Assembly: GCA_963769665.1 (NCBI GenBank)
Contig: CAVYMQ010000003.1
Location: 62,001 to 126,000, forward strand
Source: JACCTU01 sp963769665
GTDB lineage: Bacteria; Actinomycetota; Thermoleophilia; Gaiellales; Gaiellaceae
Direction of reading: 5' to 3'
DNA length: 64,000 bases
Under the pieces are notes generated by a model. That model was not told the origin of the DNA and searched no databases. It was given only the letters and a program-made list of their open reading frames with translations. A program made the position numbers and the translations under genes. Within the stretch, counting starts at the first letter, position 1, and the number at the start of each line of letters is the position of its first letter. Positions 32,103 through 40,013 of this stretch are shown piece after piece.

Positions 32103-33161
32103 GTGCAGGTAAATCTCAACGAATCCTGGTGGATCCGCGACGTCGAGATCCCCACGCGGCTCGTGCTCGCCCCGATGGCGGGCGTCAGCGTGCAGGCGTT
32201 TCGGCGCCAGGGCCGCCGCTACGGGGCGGGGCTGGTCTGCTCGGAGATGGTCAGCTGCGCCGGGCTCCAGCACGGGAACGAGCGGACGCTCGGCTACCTC
32301 CGGATCGCCGGCGACGAGCACCCGCTCGCGGTGCAGATCTTCGGCGCGGACCCCGTGGTGATGGCCGAGGCCGCCCGCATGGTCGCGGACGCCGGTGCGG
32401 ACATCGTCGACATCAACTTCGGCTGCCCCGTCCGCAAGGTCACCAAGACCGGAGCGGGCGCCACCCTGCTGGACGACCGGGACCGCGCTTGCCAGATCGT
32501 GGCCGCCGTCGCCTCTGCGGTCGACCTGCCGGTGAGCGTGAAGATGCGCCGCGGGCTCGAAGACGGCTCGAGGGCGTGCCTCGACATCGGGCCGAGGCTC
32601 GTCGAAGCCGGGGCCGCGACGCTCACGCTGCACCCGCGCTCGGCGAAGCAGATGTACACCGGAACGGCGGACCACTCGCTCACGGCGGAGCTCGTCGACC
32701 TGGTCGACGTGCCGGTCATCGCGTCGGGCGACGTGACCTCCCGGGCGAGGGCGCAGGCGGTGCTCGCGACGACCGGCGCCTCGGCCGTGATGATCGGTCG
32801 CGCCGCACAGGGGAACCCGTGGGTGCTGCGCGAGATCCTGGAGGAGGGGACTGGAGATCCGACACCCGAGGAGGTCGTCGCGGAGCTCGTCCTGTTCATG
32901 CGCGAGACGGTCCGCGAGCTCGGCGAGCGCAAGGCACAGGGCTTCCTGAAGAAGTTCTACGCCTGGTACCTCGGGCGAGGGCGCTTTCCCCGGGCCTTCA
33001 AGGCCGAGCTGACCCAGCTGGACGACCTCGACGAGGTCGAGCGGAGGCTCTTCGCCGCTGCCCCTGGAGCACGCTTCGTCCTCGCGCGGCTCGAGGAGGA
33101 GCAGCCCACGGCCGACGAAATCACGCTCGACCTGCCGATTTCGATCTACGGGGGCGGTTAG
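32103..33161 (+). CDS. dus: tRNA-dihydrouridine synthase
   Basis: A 352-residue FMN-dependent enzyme that reduces uridines in tRNA D-loops. The TIM barrel begins TRLVLAPMAGVSVQAFRRQG and shows the family signature ADIVDINFGCPVRKVTKTGAGATLL with the catalytic cysteine after G, VSVKMRRGL, TLHPRSAKQMYTG, VIASGDVTSRARAQAVL and MIGRAAQGNPWVL, followed by a helical tRNA-binding domain (KFYAWYLGRGRFPRAFKAEL). The GTG at 32103 has TACGAT at 32087-32092, 10 bases upstream. It is transcribed away from greA and just before a membrane protein gene. It belongs to the DusB-like branch. Confidence 0.93.
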   Translation: MQVNLNESWWIRDVEIPTRLVLAPMAGVSVQAFRRQGRRYGAGLVCSEMVSCAGLQHGNERTLGYLRIAGDEHPLAVQIFGADPVVMAEAARMVADAGADIVDINFGCPVRKVTKTGAGATLLDDRDRACQIVAAVASAVDLPVSVKMRRGLEDGSRACLDIGPRLVEAGAATLTLHPRSAKQMYTGTADHSLTAELVDLVDVPVIASGDVTSRARAQAVLATTGASAVMIGRAAQGNPWVLREILEEGTGDPTPEEVVAELVLFMRETVRELGERKAQGFLKKFYAWYLGRGRFPRAFKAELTQLDDLDEVERRLFAAAPGARFVLARLEEEQPTADEITLDLPISIYGGG

Positions 33162-33208
33162 CAGCTCGTCTGCGTCGGGAACGCTCACCCCAACTGCAAA
33201 GGGGGGTT

Positions 33209-33871
33209 ATGAGCGTGCACGAAACGCGGCCGGAGACGCTGGGCGAGACCGACAGCGAGGCGGCCGAACGAGAGGCGCGAGAGGTCGAGGCGATCGAGCG
33301 GCGCGAGGCTGCTCTTCCTCCCCACCCGATCGCGGCGGCTCGAGACCGCTTCGGCGGGATCGACCTCCCGGCGAGCCTCGTCGGGATGCTCACCGCGATC
33401 GCCGTGCTGATCCTGCTCGGCGGGATCGTCGGCGCGGCAGTCGGCGCGATCGGCTACCAGACCGGGCTGAGCGGAGACAATGTGGAGGACATCTCGCTGG
33501 CGAGCCTGATCGGCGGGCTCGTCGTCATTGCGATCGCGTACCTCGTCGGCGGTTGGACAGCGGGACGCATCGCCCGGTACGACGGCGTGCGCAACGGGCT
33601 GATGACCGCGGTGTGGACGATCGTGCTCGCCGGAGCGCTGTCCGCGCTCGCGGCGTGGTTCGGCAGCGAGTACGACGTGTTCGCGAACGTCGAGCTGCCG
33701 CAGTGGTTCGACCGCGACGCGTTTACGACCACCGCACTGGCCTCCGGCCTCGCGGCGGTCGCGACGATGCTCGTCGCGGGCGTGCTCGGCGGGCTGTGGG
33801 GCACTCGCTACCACCGGCTCGCAGACCAGACGATCCTCGACGCGCAAGAGCTGCACGAGGTCGAGGTCTAG
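33209..33871 (+). CDS. Membrane protein with four predicted helices, unknown function
   Basis: A 220-residue protein. The first 55 residues are charged and cytoplasmic (glutamate- and arginine-rich). Four hydrophobic stretches follow at about 57-82, 100-120, 130-152 and 180-203. The second hairpin includes LIGGLVVIAIAYLVGGWTAG, reminiscent of TIGR04086/YrzE-type four-helix membrane proteins, though I cannot assign a function. The ATG at 33209 is preceded by AAAGGGGGG, a strong ribosome-binding site. It lies 47 bases after dus on the same strand and ends at a strong hairpin shared with coaX. Confidence 0.8.
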   Translation: MSVHETRPETLGETDSEAAEREAREVEAIERREAALPPHPIAAARDRFGGIDLPASLVGMLTAIAVLILLGGIVGAAVGAIGYQTGLSGDNVEDISLASLIGGLVVIAIAYLVGGWTAGRIARYDGVRNGLMTAVWTIVLAGALSALAAWFGSEYDVFANVELPQWFDRDAFTTTALASGLAAVATMLVAGVLGGLWGTRYHRLADQTILDAQELHEVEV

Positions 33872-33876
33872 TAACG

Positions 33877-33909
33877 GACGTGGGAGCGGCGACCAGCCGC
33901 TTCCACGTC
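33877..33909. terminator. Bidirectional hairpin terminator between convergent genes
   Basis: A 14-base-pair stem (left arm GACGTGGGAGCGGC, right arm GCCGCTTCCACGTC, one G-U wobble) closes a 5-base loop. It lies between the stop of the membrane protein gene (plus) and the stop of coaX (minus). T-runs on both sides are weak, as is common in very GC-rich genomes, so it may work with Rho or as an RNA-stabilising end. Confidence 0.7.
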
Positions 33910-34654
33910 AGCTATTTCGGTCGTAGACGAGCCGCAGGCCCTCGAGCGTGAGGAACGGGTCGACCTTCGCGAGCGTGCGCGAGTGGGACGCCACGAGCTC
34001 CGCGAGTCCGCCGGTGGCGATCGCCTGCGCGTCGACGCCGAGCTCGGCGCGGATGCGCGTGACGATCTCGTCCACCTGGCCGACGAAGCCGTAGACGAGA
34101 CCGGACTGCAACGCGGTCTGCGTCGTCTTGCCGATCACCGTCGAAGGGGCGGTGAAGTCGACGCGGAAGAGCCGTGCGGCGCGCGAGAACAGCGCGTCCA
34201 TCGAGATCTCGATCCCGGGCGCGAGGACGCCGCCGACGTACTCCCCGTCGGGCGAGACGACATCGAAGTTCGTCGACGTTCCGAAATCGACGACGATGCA
34301 CGGCGAGCCATGGCGTTCCTTCGCGGCGACGGCGTTTGCGATGCGATCCGGTCCGACCTCGCGCGGGTCGTCGTAGCGGATCGCGATCCCCGTGCTCACG
34401 CCCGGACCCATCACCAGCACCGGCACTCCGGCTCGCCCCGCGAACTCCTCGTACTCGCGAACGAGGTCCGGCACCGTCGACGACAGGCAGACGCCGTCGA
34501 CCGCGTCGAGGTCGAGCAGTCCGTTGATCAGGACGTAGAGCTCATCCGCCGTCCGGCGCAACTCAGTCGCGACGCGGTAGTGCTCGGCCAACCGGTCATT
34601 GTCGAAGACGCCGTAGACCGTCTGCGTGTTGCCCGCGTCGACTGCGAGGAGCAA
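33908..34654 (-). CDS. coaX: Type III pantothenate kinase
   Basis: CoaX phosphorylates pantothenate, the first step of coenzyme A synthesis. The 248-residue protein shows the ASKHA fold: MLLAVDAGNTQTVYGVFD (phosphate 1), VGPDRIANAVAAKERHG, VVDFGTSTNFDVVSPDGEYV and GGVLAPGIEISMDALFSRAARL, with IGKTTQTALQSGLVYGF later. It starts with a TTG at 34654, one base after the stop of the DUF2469 gene, so the two are coupled. This matches the coaX-lysS neighbourhood of other actinobacteria, here with greA and dus in between. Confidence 0.94.
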   Translation of the reverse strand: MLLAVDAGNTQTVYGVFDNDRLAEHYRVATELRRTADELYVLINGLLDLDAVDGVCLSSTVPDLVREYEEFAGRAGVPVLVMGPGVSTGIAIRYDDPREVGPDRIANAVAAKERHGSPCIVVDFGTSTNFDVVSPDGEYVGGVLAPGIEISMDALFSRAARLFRVDFTAPSTVIGKTTQTALQSGLVYGFVGQVDEIVTRIRAELGVDAQAIATGGLAELVASHSRTLAKVDPFLTLEGLRLVYDRNS

Positions 34655-34655
34655 C

Positions 34656-35018
34656 TTACTCGGTGTCGTCGGAAGAGAGTGCTTCGCGCATCCGCTCGGC
34701 GAGTGCGTCCGCCGAGAGCGTGGGGTCGTCGTCGCCGCGCAGCTCCTCCACCGAGACGTCGCCGGACGTGTAGACCTCGGCGCGCGGGATCATCCGCGTC
34801 GGGCGCGCCTTGTCCCAGACCCAGACGTCGTCCATCTTCAGGTGGAAGAACGGGTGGTTCCCCTGCGGCACGTACTGCAGGTCGAGCCGGTTGCAGAGGT
34901 ACGTCGCGTCCTGCGTGAGGACGCAGTACTTGAAGAGGCTGAAGACCGCGGAGTACTCCTTCTTGAGAAGCAACTCGGCCTCGGCCTCGAACTCGTCGAG
35001 GTCGTCGAGGTGGGACAT
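34656..35018 (-). CDS. DUF2469-family protein
   Basis: A 120-residue cytoplasmic protein. Its LDEFEAEAELLLKKEYSAVF, SLFKYCVLTQDATYLCNRLD and DDVWVWDKARPTRM segments match the actinobacterial DUF2469 family, in which the DAWVWD-type motif is the most conserved part. The function is unknown. It lies between folK and coaX: 4 bases after the folK stop, with its own stop 1 base from the coaX start. That places it in a cofactor-synthesis operon, which differs from the usual position near rnhB. Confidence 0.82.
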   Translation of the reverse strand: MSHLDDLDEFEAEAELLLKKEYSAVFSLFKYCVLTQDATYLCNRLDLQYVPQGNHPFFHLKMDDVWVWDKARPTRMIPRAEVYTSGDVSVEELRGDDDPTLSADALAERMREALSSDDTE

Positions 35019-35022
35019 GGGC

Positions 35023-35481
35023 TCATTCTAGGTTCCGCAGCAAGGTCTCCAGCGAGCCGTGCCCGGGAACGATCAGATCCGGGTCGAGCTCGGCCAGCGG
35101 CTCGAGCACGAAAGCCCGCCCGTGGAGCCGCGGGTGCGGGACGGTGAGGCCCGGTTCGTCGAACGACTCGTCGCCGTAGAGGAGCAGGTCGAGGTCGATC
35201 GTCCGCGGCCCGAAGCGCGGGCCTTCGCGGGTCCTGCCCAACGAGCGCTCGACCTCCAGAAGCGCGTCCAGGAGCTCCCGCGGGGCGAGCGTCGTCTCGA
35301 GGGCGGCCGCCGCGTTCAGGAACCGCGGCTGATCGAGGTAGTCGACCGGGTCGGTCTCCCGGAACGTCGAGACCGCGGCCACCTCGATTCCCTCGTGTGC
35401 GTCCAGCCCCGCAAGCGCCGCGCGGAGCGCACCCTCGCGGTCGCCGAGGTTCGCCCCGAGACCGACGTAGGCGCGCGGCAT
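35023..35481 (-). CDS. folK: 2-amino-4-hydroxy-6-hydroxymethyldihydropteridine pyrophosphokinase
   Basis: FolK transfers pyrophosphate from ATP to the pterin alcohol, one step before dihydropteroate synthase. The 152-residue product has the family hallmarks: RAYVGLGANLGDREGALRAA at the N-terminus, STFRETDPVDYLDQPRFLNA, and the signature GPRFGPRTIDLDLLLYGDE, which contains the metal-binding aspartates, then VPHPRLHGRAFVLEPL. Starts at ATG 35481 or GTG 35484 are both possible. It is apart from folB and folP by the divergent subtilase gene, so the folate genes here are close but not one operon. Confidence 0.94.
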   Translation of the reverse strand: MPRAYVGLGANLGDREGALRAALAGLDAHEGIEVAAVSTFRETDPVDYLDQPRFLNAAAALETTLAPRELLDALLEVERSLGRTREGPRFGPRTIDLDLLLYGDESFDEPGLTVPHPRLHGRAFVLEPLAELDPDLIVPGHGSLETLLRNLE

Positions 35482-35517
35482 CACCCGACGTTAACCGTCG
35501 CTGGCTACCCTGCGGCC

Positions 35518-37098
35518 TTGGCTCGCGCCGCCCTCGCCGCCAGCGTGCTCGCGCTCGTGCTCTCGCCTTCGGCGTTCGCGGCCCGGGTGGCCTCGCCGCC
35601 GCCCGTCACGCCCGGCCTGCTGTCGATCGGCGGCTACCAGCGCACGCTCGTGCAGCTCGAGCGCGGCTCGCTGGCGGCGGAGGGTGGCACGCTCGTCTCC
35701 CGGTCGCAGCGGATCTGGGTGCTTCCCACGCGCGCCGCCCAGCGAGTTCTCCCCGGGCTCCTCGCGCGTGGCGTGGTGCAGGCGGTCGAGCCCGACCTGC
35801 CGATCGAGCTCCTGCGCACCACCGTCGACCCGCTGGTCGAGCACGAGTACTGGCGCCCGATTGTCGGGGCCGACAAGGTGACGCCGCCAGGGCCCGGGAA
35901 GCCGGTCACAGTGATCGACACGGGCCTCGACCTGCTCCACGAGGAGTTCGCCGGGCGGCCGAACACGATCCCGCTCGGTCCTCAGAACCTGCTCGAATCG
36001 TTCGAGGACTTCCACGGGACCGCCGTTTCGTCGGTCGTGGCCGCCCCCGAGAACGGTGTCGGCGTGGTCGGCGTCTATCCGCAGGCAGTGCTCCGCTCGA
36101 TCGACGTCGGCGGTCTGGCCGTCGCGAACGTGATCGCCGCGCTCAACACGGCGATGACCGCCGGCCCGAGCGTGATCAACATGAGCTTCGGCGTTCCGTA
36201 CACGCGCCTGCTCGAGGACACGCTGCTGAGAGCGTTCGGCAGGGGCTCGCTCCTGGTCGCGGCGTCGGGGAACGAGCGCCAGGAAGGCGTCGCGGCGGGC
36301 CCTCCCGGCAGCCTGCCCCACGTGCTCACCGTTGCCGCCACCGACCAGGTGAACGAGCCGGCCGAGTTCTCCACGCCGTCGCTCGGCGTCGATCTCGCAG
36401 CCCCCGGAGTCGACATTCCCGCCGCGATTCCGCGCTTCTTCAATTCGAGCGGCTACTCCCCGGTGTCCGGCACGAGCTTCTCGGCGCCGCTCGTCGCGGG
36501 CGCGACCGCCTGGGTCTGGACGGCTCGACCGACATTGGACACCACGCAGATCTTCGAGCTCATGCGCTCGACCGCGACCGACGTCGCCACCCGGGGCTTC
36601 GACCGCGACACCGGCTTCGGCGTCCTCAGCATCCCGAACGCGCTCACCACGCAGGCTCCGCCCAAGGATCCGAACGAGCCGAACGACGACATCCGCCAGG
36701 TGCGGGCGCGAGGCCTCTTCCCCACGGCGGCCCCGCCGATCACGGCGCCCAACCGGCCGCGCACGACGCTCCGGGCGCGGATGGACGTCACGGAGGATCC
36801 GGAGGACGTCTACCGCGTGTATGTGCCGGCGGGGAGGATCGTACGGATCACTGCGACGCCCGATACCGACGTGGACGTCGACGTCTGGAAGCCGACTGCG
36901 TCGTCCGTGTTCCTGCGCGGGGCGGCCCGCACGCGGAACCTGCTCGCGTCGAGCGGCAAGAACGGCAGGGCTGCAGAGCGGGTTTCCGTCCAGAACCGGA
37001 CGAAGACGGGCTTCTACACGTACCTCGACGTGTATCTGCCGCGCAACGGGCCGCTCGACGCGCGGTACACGCTCACGGTCTCGACCGTTCGACCGTAG
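35518..37098 (+). CDS. Secreted subtilisin-like serine protease
   Basis: A 526-residue exported S8 peptidase. It has a signal peptide (LARAALAASVLALVLSPSAFA), a propeptide-like region to about residue 115, and a catalytic domain with VTVIDTGLDLLHEEF (Asp), EDFHGTAVSSVVA (His), VINMSFGV, LLVAASGNE and GTSFSAPLVAGATAW (Ser). About 150 residues follow: a linker with DPNEPNDDIRQ and a beta-rich domain resembling the bacterial pre-peptidase C-terminal domain (PEDVYRVYVPAGRIVRITAT). The TTG at 35518 is chosen because TACCCT (35506-35511) lies 6 bases before it with no Shine-Dalgarno. Its end overlaps the convergent folB by 26 bases. Confidence 0.9.
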   Translation: MARAALAASVLALVLSPSAFAARVASPPPVTPGLLSIGGYQRTLVQLERGSLAAEGGTLVSRSQRIWVLPTRAAQRVLPGLLARGVVQAVEPDLPIELLRTTVDPLVEHEYWRPIVGADKVTPPGPGKPVTVIDTGLDLLHEEFAGRPNTIPLGPQNLLESFEDFHGTAVSSVVAAPENGVGVVGVYPQAVLRSIDVGGLAVANVIAALNTAMTAGPSVINMSFGVPYTRLLEDTLLRAFGRGSLLVAASGNERQEGVAAGPPGSLPHVLTVAATDQVNEPAEFSTPSLGVDLAAPGVDIPAAIPRFFNSSGYSPVSGTSFSAPLVAGATAWVWTARPTLDTTQIFELMRSTATDVATRGFDRDTGFGVLSIPNALTTQAPPKDPNEPNDDIRQVRARGLFPTAAPPITAPNRPRTTLRARMDVTEDPEDVYRVYVPAGRIVRITATPDTDVDVDVWKPTASSVFLRGAARTRNLLASSGKNGRAAERVSVQNRTKTGFYTYLDVYLPRNGPLDARYTLTVSTVRP

Positions 37099-37426
37099 CC
37101 GCGGTGTACTCGACCGGCGGGTCGAGCTCGACGTCCGGCTTACGGACGCGCACGCGAACGCGCCCGACACGGAAGCGGGAGAGCAGCTCGTCCGCGACGC
37201 CTGCCGCGAGCGCCTCGAGCAGGTGGTACGCGTGTCCGTCGGAGACCTCGCGCACGGCAAGAGCCACTTCGCGATAGTCGATCGCGTCCTCGAGACGATC
37301 GGAGAGCGCCGCGTCTGGCACCTCGATCAGCACGTCGAAGAGGAAACGCTGCCCGCGCCTGCGCTCTTCCGGCAGCGCTCCGTGGAAGCCCGTCACCTCC
37401 AGGCCGTGCAGCTCGAGCTCGATCAT
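37073..37426 (-). CDS. folB: Dihydroneopterin aldolase
   Basis: FolB converts 7,8-dihydroneopterin to the 6-hydroxymethyl pterin used by FolK. The 117-residue protein shows the family layout: IELELHGLEVTGFHGALPEE, RGQRFLFDVLIEV, DAIDYREVALAVREVSDGHA and YHLLEALAAGVADELL with the conserved active-site glutamate, then VRVRVRKPDVEL. The ATG overlaps the folP stop by four bases. The C-terminal end overlaps the convergent subtilase gene. Confidence 0.93.
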   Translation of the reverse strand: MIELELHGLEVTGFHGALPEERRRGQRFLFDVLIEVPDAALSDRLEDAIDYREVALAVREVSDGHAYHLLEALAAGVADELLSRFRVGRVRVRVRKPDVELDPPVEYTAATVERSRP

Positions 37427-38247
37427 GCGACGACCGTGCGGGCGACCGCGAGCGCTTCGACGTGCTCGCGCACGTCGTGCACGCGCAGAATCGTCGCGCC
37501 GCGCTCGTATGCCGCCACGGCGGCGGCGAGGCTCGCCGAGAGCGGGCCGGTCGTCGCGTCCGGATCGCCGAGCACCCGGCCCAGGGACCGCTTGCGCGAG
37601 AAGCCGATCACGACCGGCCTCCCGAGCGAAACGATCACGTCGAGCCGGCGCAGCAGCTCGAAGTTGTGCTCGGTCGTCTTCCCGAAGCCGATTCCGGGGT
37701 CGACGCAGATGCGATCCTCGCGCACGCCTTCGCCGACGGCGAACGCGATCCGCTGCTCCAGGAACGAGGCGACCTCGGACGCGACGTCGTCGTAGCGCGG
37801 CTCGACCTGCATCGTCCGCGGCTCTCCCTGCATGTGCATCAGGCAGAGGTAAGCGCCGGCGGCTGCGACAACGGCCCCCAGGTCGGGATCGCCTCTGAGC
37901 GCGGTGACGTCGTTCACGAGCTCCACGCCGAGCTCGAGTGCGCGACGGGCGACCTCCGCCTTTGCGGTGTCGATCGAGACCGGGAGCTCGCTCGCCACGG
38001 CCTCGAGCACGGGCAGCACTCGGCGAAGCTCCTCGTCGGCCCCGACGCCGTCGGAGCCGGGCCGGGTGGACTCGCCGCCGACGTCGACGATCGCCGCTCC
38101 GTCGGCCACCATCTGCCGCGCGGACGCGATCGCGTCCTCCGCGCGAAAGTGCACGCCGCCGTCGCTGAACGAGTCGGGCGTGACGTTGACGACGCCCATC
38201 ACGGACGGTCGCGGAAAGCGCTCCTCGATCGGGGGCCGGCTCTGCAC
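37423..38247 (-). CDS. folP: Dihydropteroate synthase
   Basis: FolP condenses the pterin pyrophosphate with p-aminobenzoate; it is the sulfonamide target. The 274-residue TIM barrel has both signatures: VMGVVNVTPDSFSDGG and IVDVGGESTRPGSDGVGADE, then SIDTAKAEVARRALELGV, LVNDVTALRGD, CLMHMQGEPRTMQ, DPGIGFGKTTEHNFELLRRL and VVIGFSRKRSLG. It starts with a GTG at 38247 that lies inside a 20-base inverted repeat (38240-38259), so its expression may be controlled together with the divergent ABC exporter. It overlaps folB by four bases. Confidence 0.95.
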   Translation of the reverse strand: MQSRPPIEERFPRPSVMGVVNVTPDSFSDGGVHFRAEDAIASARQMVADGAAIVDVGGESTRPGSDGVGADEELRRVLPVLEAVASELPVSIDTAKAEVARRALELGVELVNDVTALRGDPDLGAVVAAAGAYLCLMHMQGEPRTMQVEPRYDDVASEVASFLEQRIAFAVGEGVREDRICVDPGIGFGKTTEHNFELLRRLDVIVSLGRPVVIGFSRKRSLGRVLGDPDATTGPLSASLAAAVAAYERGATILRVHDVREHVEALAVARTVVA

Positions 38248-38259
38248 GTTCGTGCAGAG
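38240..38259. promoter_or_regulatory. Palindromic operator-like site between folP and the ABC exporter
   Basis: Two perfect 9-base arms, CTCTGCACG and CGTGCAGAG, flank a 2-base centre. The site covers the folP start codon and ends 8 bases before the GTG of the first ABC gene. A dimeric repressor bound here would block both divergent genes. The arms could also form an RNA hairpin that masks the folP start. No local regulator gene is adjacent. Confidence 0.55.
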
Positions 38260-38267
38260 TCTGCCCG

Positions 38268-40013
38268 GTGGAGGAGCAGGAGGCCGAGCGACGACGCGCC
38301 GCCTGGCGCTATCTCTGGCGCCTGATCGTGCGTGAGCGCCGAGGAGTGCTCGGCGCGATCGCCGGGGGCCTCGTCTGGCAAGGGGCAGCGGTCACGACGC
38401 CGCTCGTCGTCGAGCGTGCGATCGACCGCGGGATCGTCCCCGAGAACCACCAGGCGCTCCTGCTGTGGTGCGGCGGGCTCGTCCTGCTCGGGCTGATCGA
38501 GGCGAGCGCAGGCGGGATGCGCCACTTCTTCGCGATCCGCAACCGCGCGAACGCCGACGCGGCCGTTCGCGACGCGCTCTTCACCCGTGCCCTGGAGCTC
38601 GACGCGCGCTTCCACGACCGGGTCGGCGCAGGCGAGCTGATGAGCCGTGCGTCGAACGACGCGGAGCTGATCGCGCGACTGCTCGACGCGGCCGGACACA
38701 CGGTTGCCTACGTGCTCACCGTGGTCGCGGTCTCGATCATCCTGCTGACGATCGACGCGCCGCTCGCGCTGATCGTGCTGCTGCCGCTGCCGCTCGTCTC
38801 GATCGGCTTCTGGCGGTACTCGTCGCGCTACGGCAGCACGACGAGGCGGCTCCAGGAGGAGCTCGGCAACACGACCGCGCTCGCCGAGGAGACGATCGCC
38901 GGGATCCGCGTCGCGAAGGGGCTCGGGGCGGGCGACGCCCTCAACGCGCGCTTCCGCGTCGCGAGCGACCGGGTGGTCGACCGCGCCCTGGACGTCGCGC
39001 GCGTGGACGCGGTGTTCCTGCCGGCGCTCGAGGCGCTGCCGCTGCTCGGGATTCTCGCGACGCTCTGGTTCGGGACGCAGCGCGTGATCGACGGCGAGCT
39101 CACGCTCGGCCAGCTCGCGGCGTTCAACCTGTACCTCACGATTCTCGTCTGGCCCTTGCGCACGCTCGGCCAGCGCGTTCAGACGGTGCAGCAGGCGGTC
39201 GCCGCGGCGATGCGGATCACCGAGGTGCTCGAGTCGGAGCCGGCCGTCGTCGAGCCGGCGAGCCCCAAACGGCTCGCCCAGCGCGGCGCATCCGACGTCG
39301 CGTTCGAGGACGTCGTCTTCGGCTACGAGCCGCGACGCCCGATCCTCGACGGCTTCTCGCTCGAGATCCCCGCGGGCAGCTCCGTGGCGCTCGTCGGCGG
39401 CACCGGCTCCGGCAAGACGACGGCGGCTGCGCTGCTCGCACGTTTCTACGACCCGCAGTTCGGCCGGGTCGTCGTCGGCGGCGTCGACGTCCGGGATCTG
39501 CGCGTGGACGACCTCCGCCACACCGTGGGGATCGTCTTCGAGGACACGTTCCTCTTCACGGACACGGTCGCCGCGAACATCGCGTTTGCCCGTCCGGACG
39601 CGTCACGCGAGGACATCGAGTCCGCGGCTCGCCTCGGCGGCGCGCACGAGTTCGTGACGGCGCTGCCGCTCGGCTACGACACGGTGCTCGGCGAGCGCGG
39701 CTACTCGCTCTCCGGCGGCCAGCGCCAGCGGCTCGCGATCGCCCGCGCGATCCTCGCCGACCCTGCGGTGCTGATCCTCGACGACGCGACCTCCGCGGTC
39801 GACGCGACGAAGGAGCACGAGATCCGCGCGGCGCTCGCGACGGTGATGGAAGGGCGCACGACGCTCGTGATCGCGCACCGCGCCGCGACGATCGCGCTCG
39901 CCGACCGGGTCGTGGTGCTCGAGGCGGGCCGTGTCGTCGAGGAGGGCACGCACGCCGAGCTGCTCCGCCGCTCGACTCGCTATCGGACGTTGCTCGCGAT
40001 CGAGGCCGCGTGA
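38268..40013 (+). CDS. ABC exporter half-transporter, subunit with degenerate ATPase site
   Basis: A 581-residue type IV ABC exporter: six membrane helices (residues about 30-315), then an ATPase domain. Walker A is GGTGSGKTT and the signature is the canonical LSGGQRQ, but Walker B reads VLILDDATSA, with Asp where the catalytic Glu should be, and the Q-loop position reads VFEDTFLF with E for Q. The His switch (VIAHRAA) is present. The pair formed with the next gene should therefore have one catalytic and one degenerate site, as in TM287/288-like heterodimers that move drugs, lipids or peptides. The substrate is unknown. The start is GTG 38268, and the stop overlaps the partner gene by four bases. 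Confidence 0.92.
   Translation: MEEQEAERRRAAWRYLWRLIVRERRGVLGAIAGGLVWQGAAVTTPLVVERAIDRGIVPENHQALLLWCGGLVLLGLIEASAGGMRHFFAIRNRANADAAVRDALFTRALELDARFHDRVGAGELMSRASNDAELIARLLDAAGHTVAYVLTVVAVSIILLTIDAPLALIVLLPLPLVSIGFWRYSSRYGSTTRRLQEELGNTTALAEETIAGIRVAKGLGAGDALNARFRVASDRVVDRALDVARVDAVFLPALEALPLLGILATLWFGTQRVIDGELTLGQLAAFNLYLTILVWPLRTLGQRVQTVQQAVAAAMRITEVLESEPAVVEPASPKRLAQRGASDVAFEDVVFGYEPRRPILDGFSLEIPAGSSVALVGGTGSGKTTAAALLARFYDPQFGRVVVGGVDVRDLRVDDLRHTVGIVFEDTFLFTDTVAANIAFARPDASREDIESAARLGGAHEFVTALPLGYDTVLGERGYSLSGGQRQRLAIARAILADPAVLILDDATSAVDATKEHEIRAALATVMEGRTTLVIAHRAATIALADRVVVLEAGRVVEEGTHAELLRRSTRYRTLLAIEAA

Noticed and set aside
38465..40009. An N-terminal extension of the second ABC subunit giving 1090 residues
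   Set aside because: The extension is the shadow of the first ABC subunit; the GTG at 40010 overlapping its stop is the natural start.
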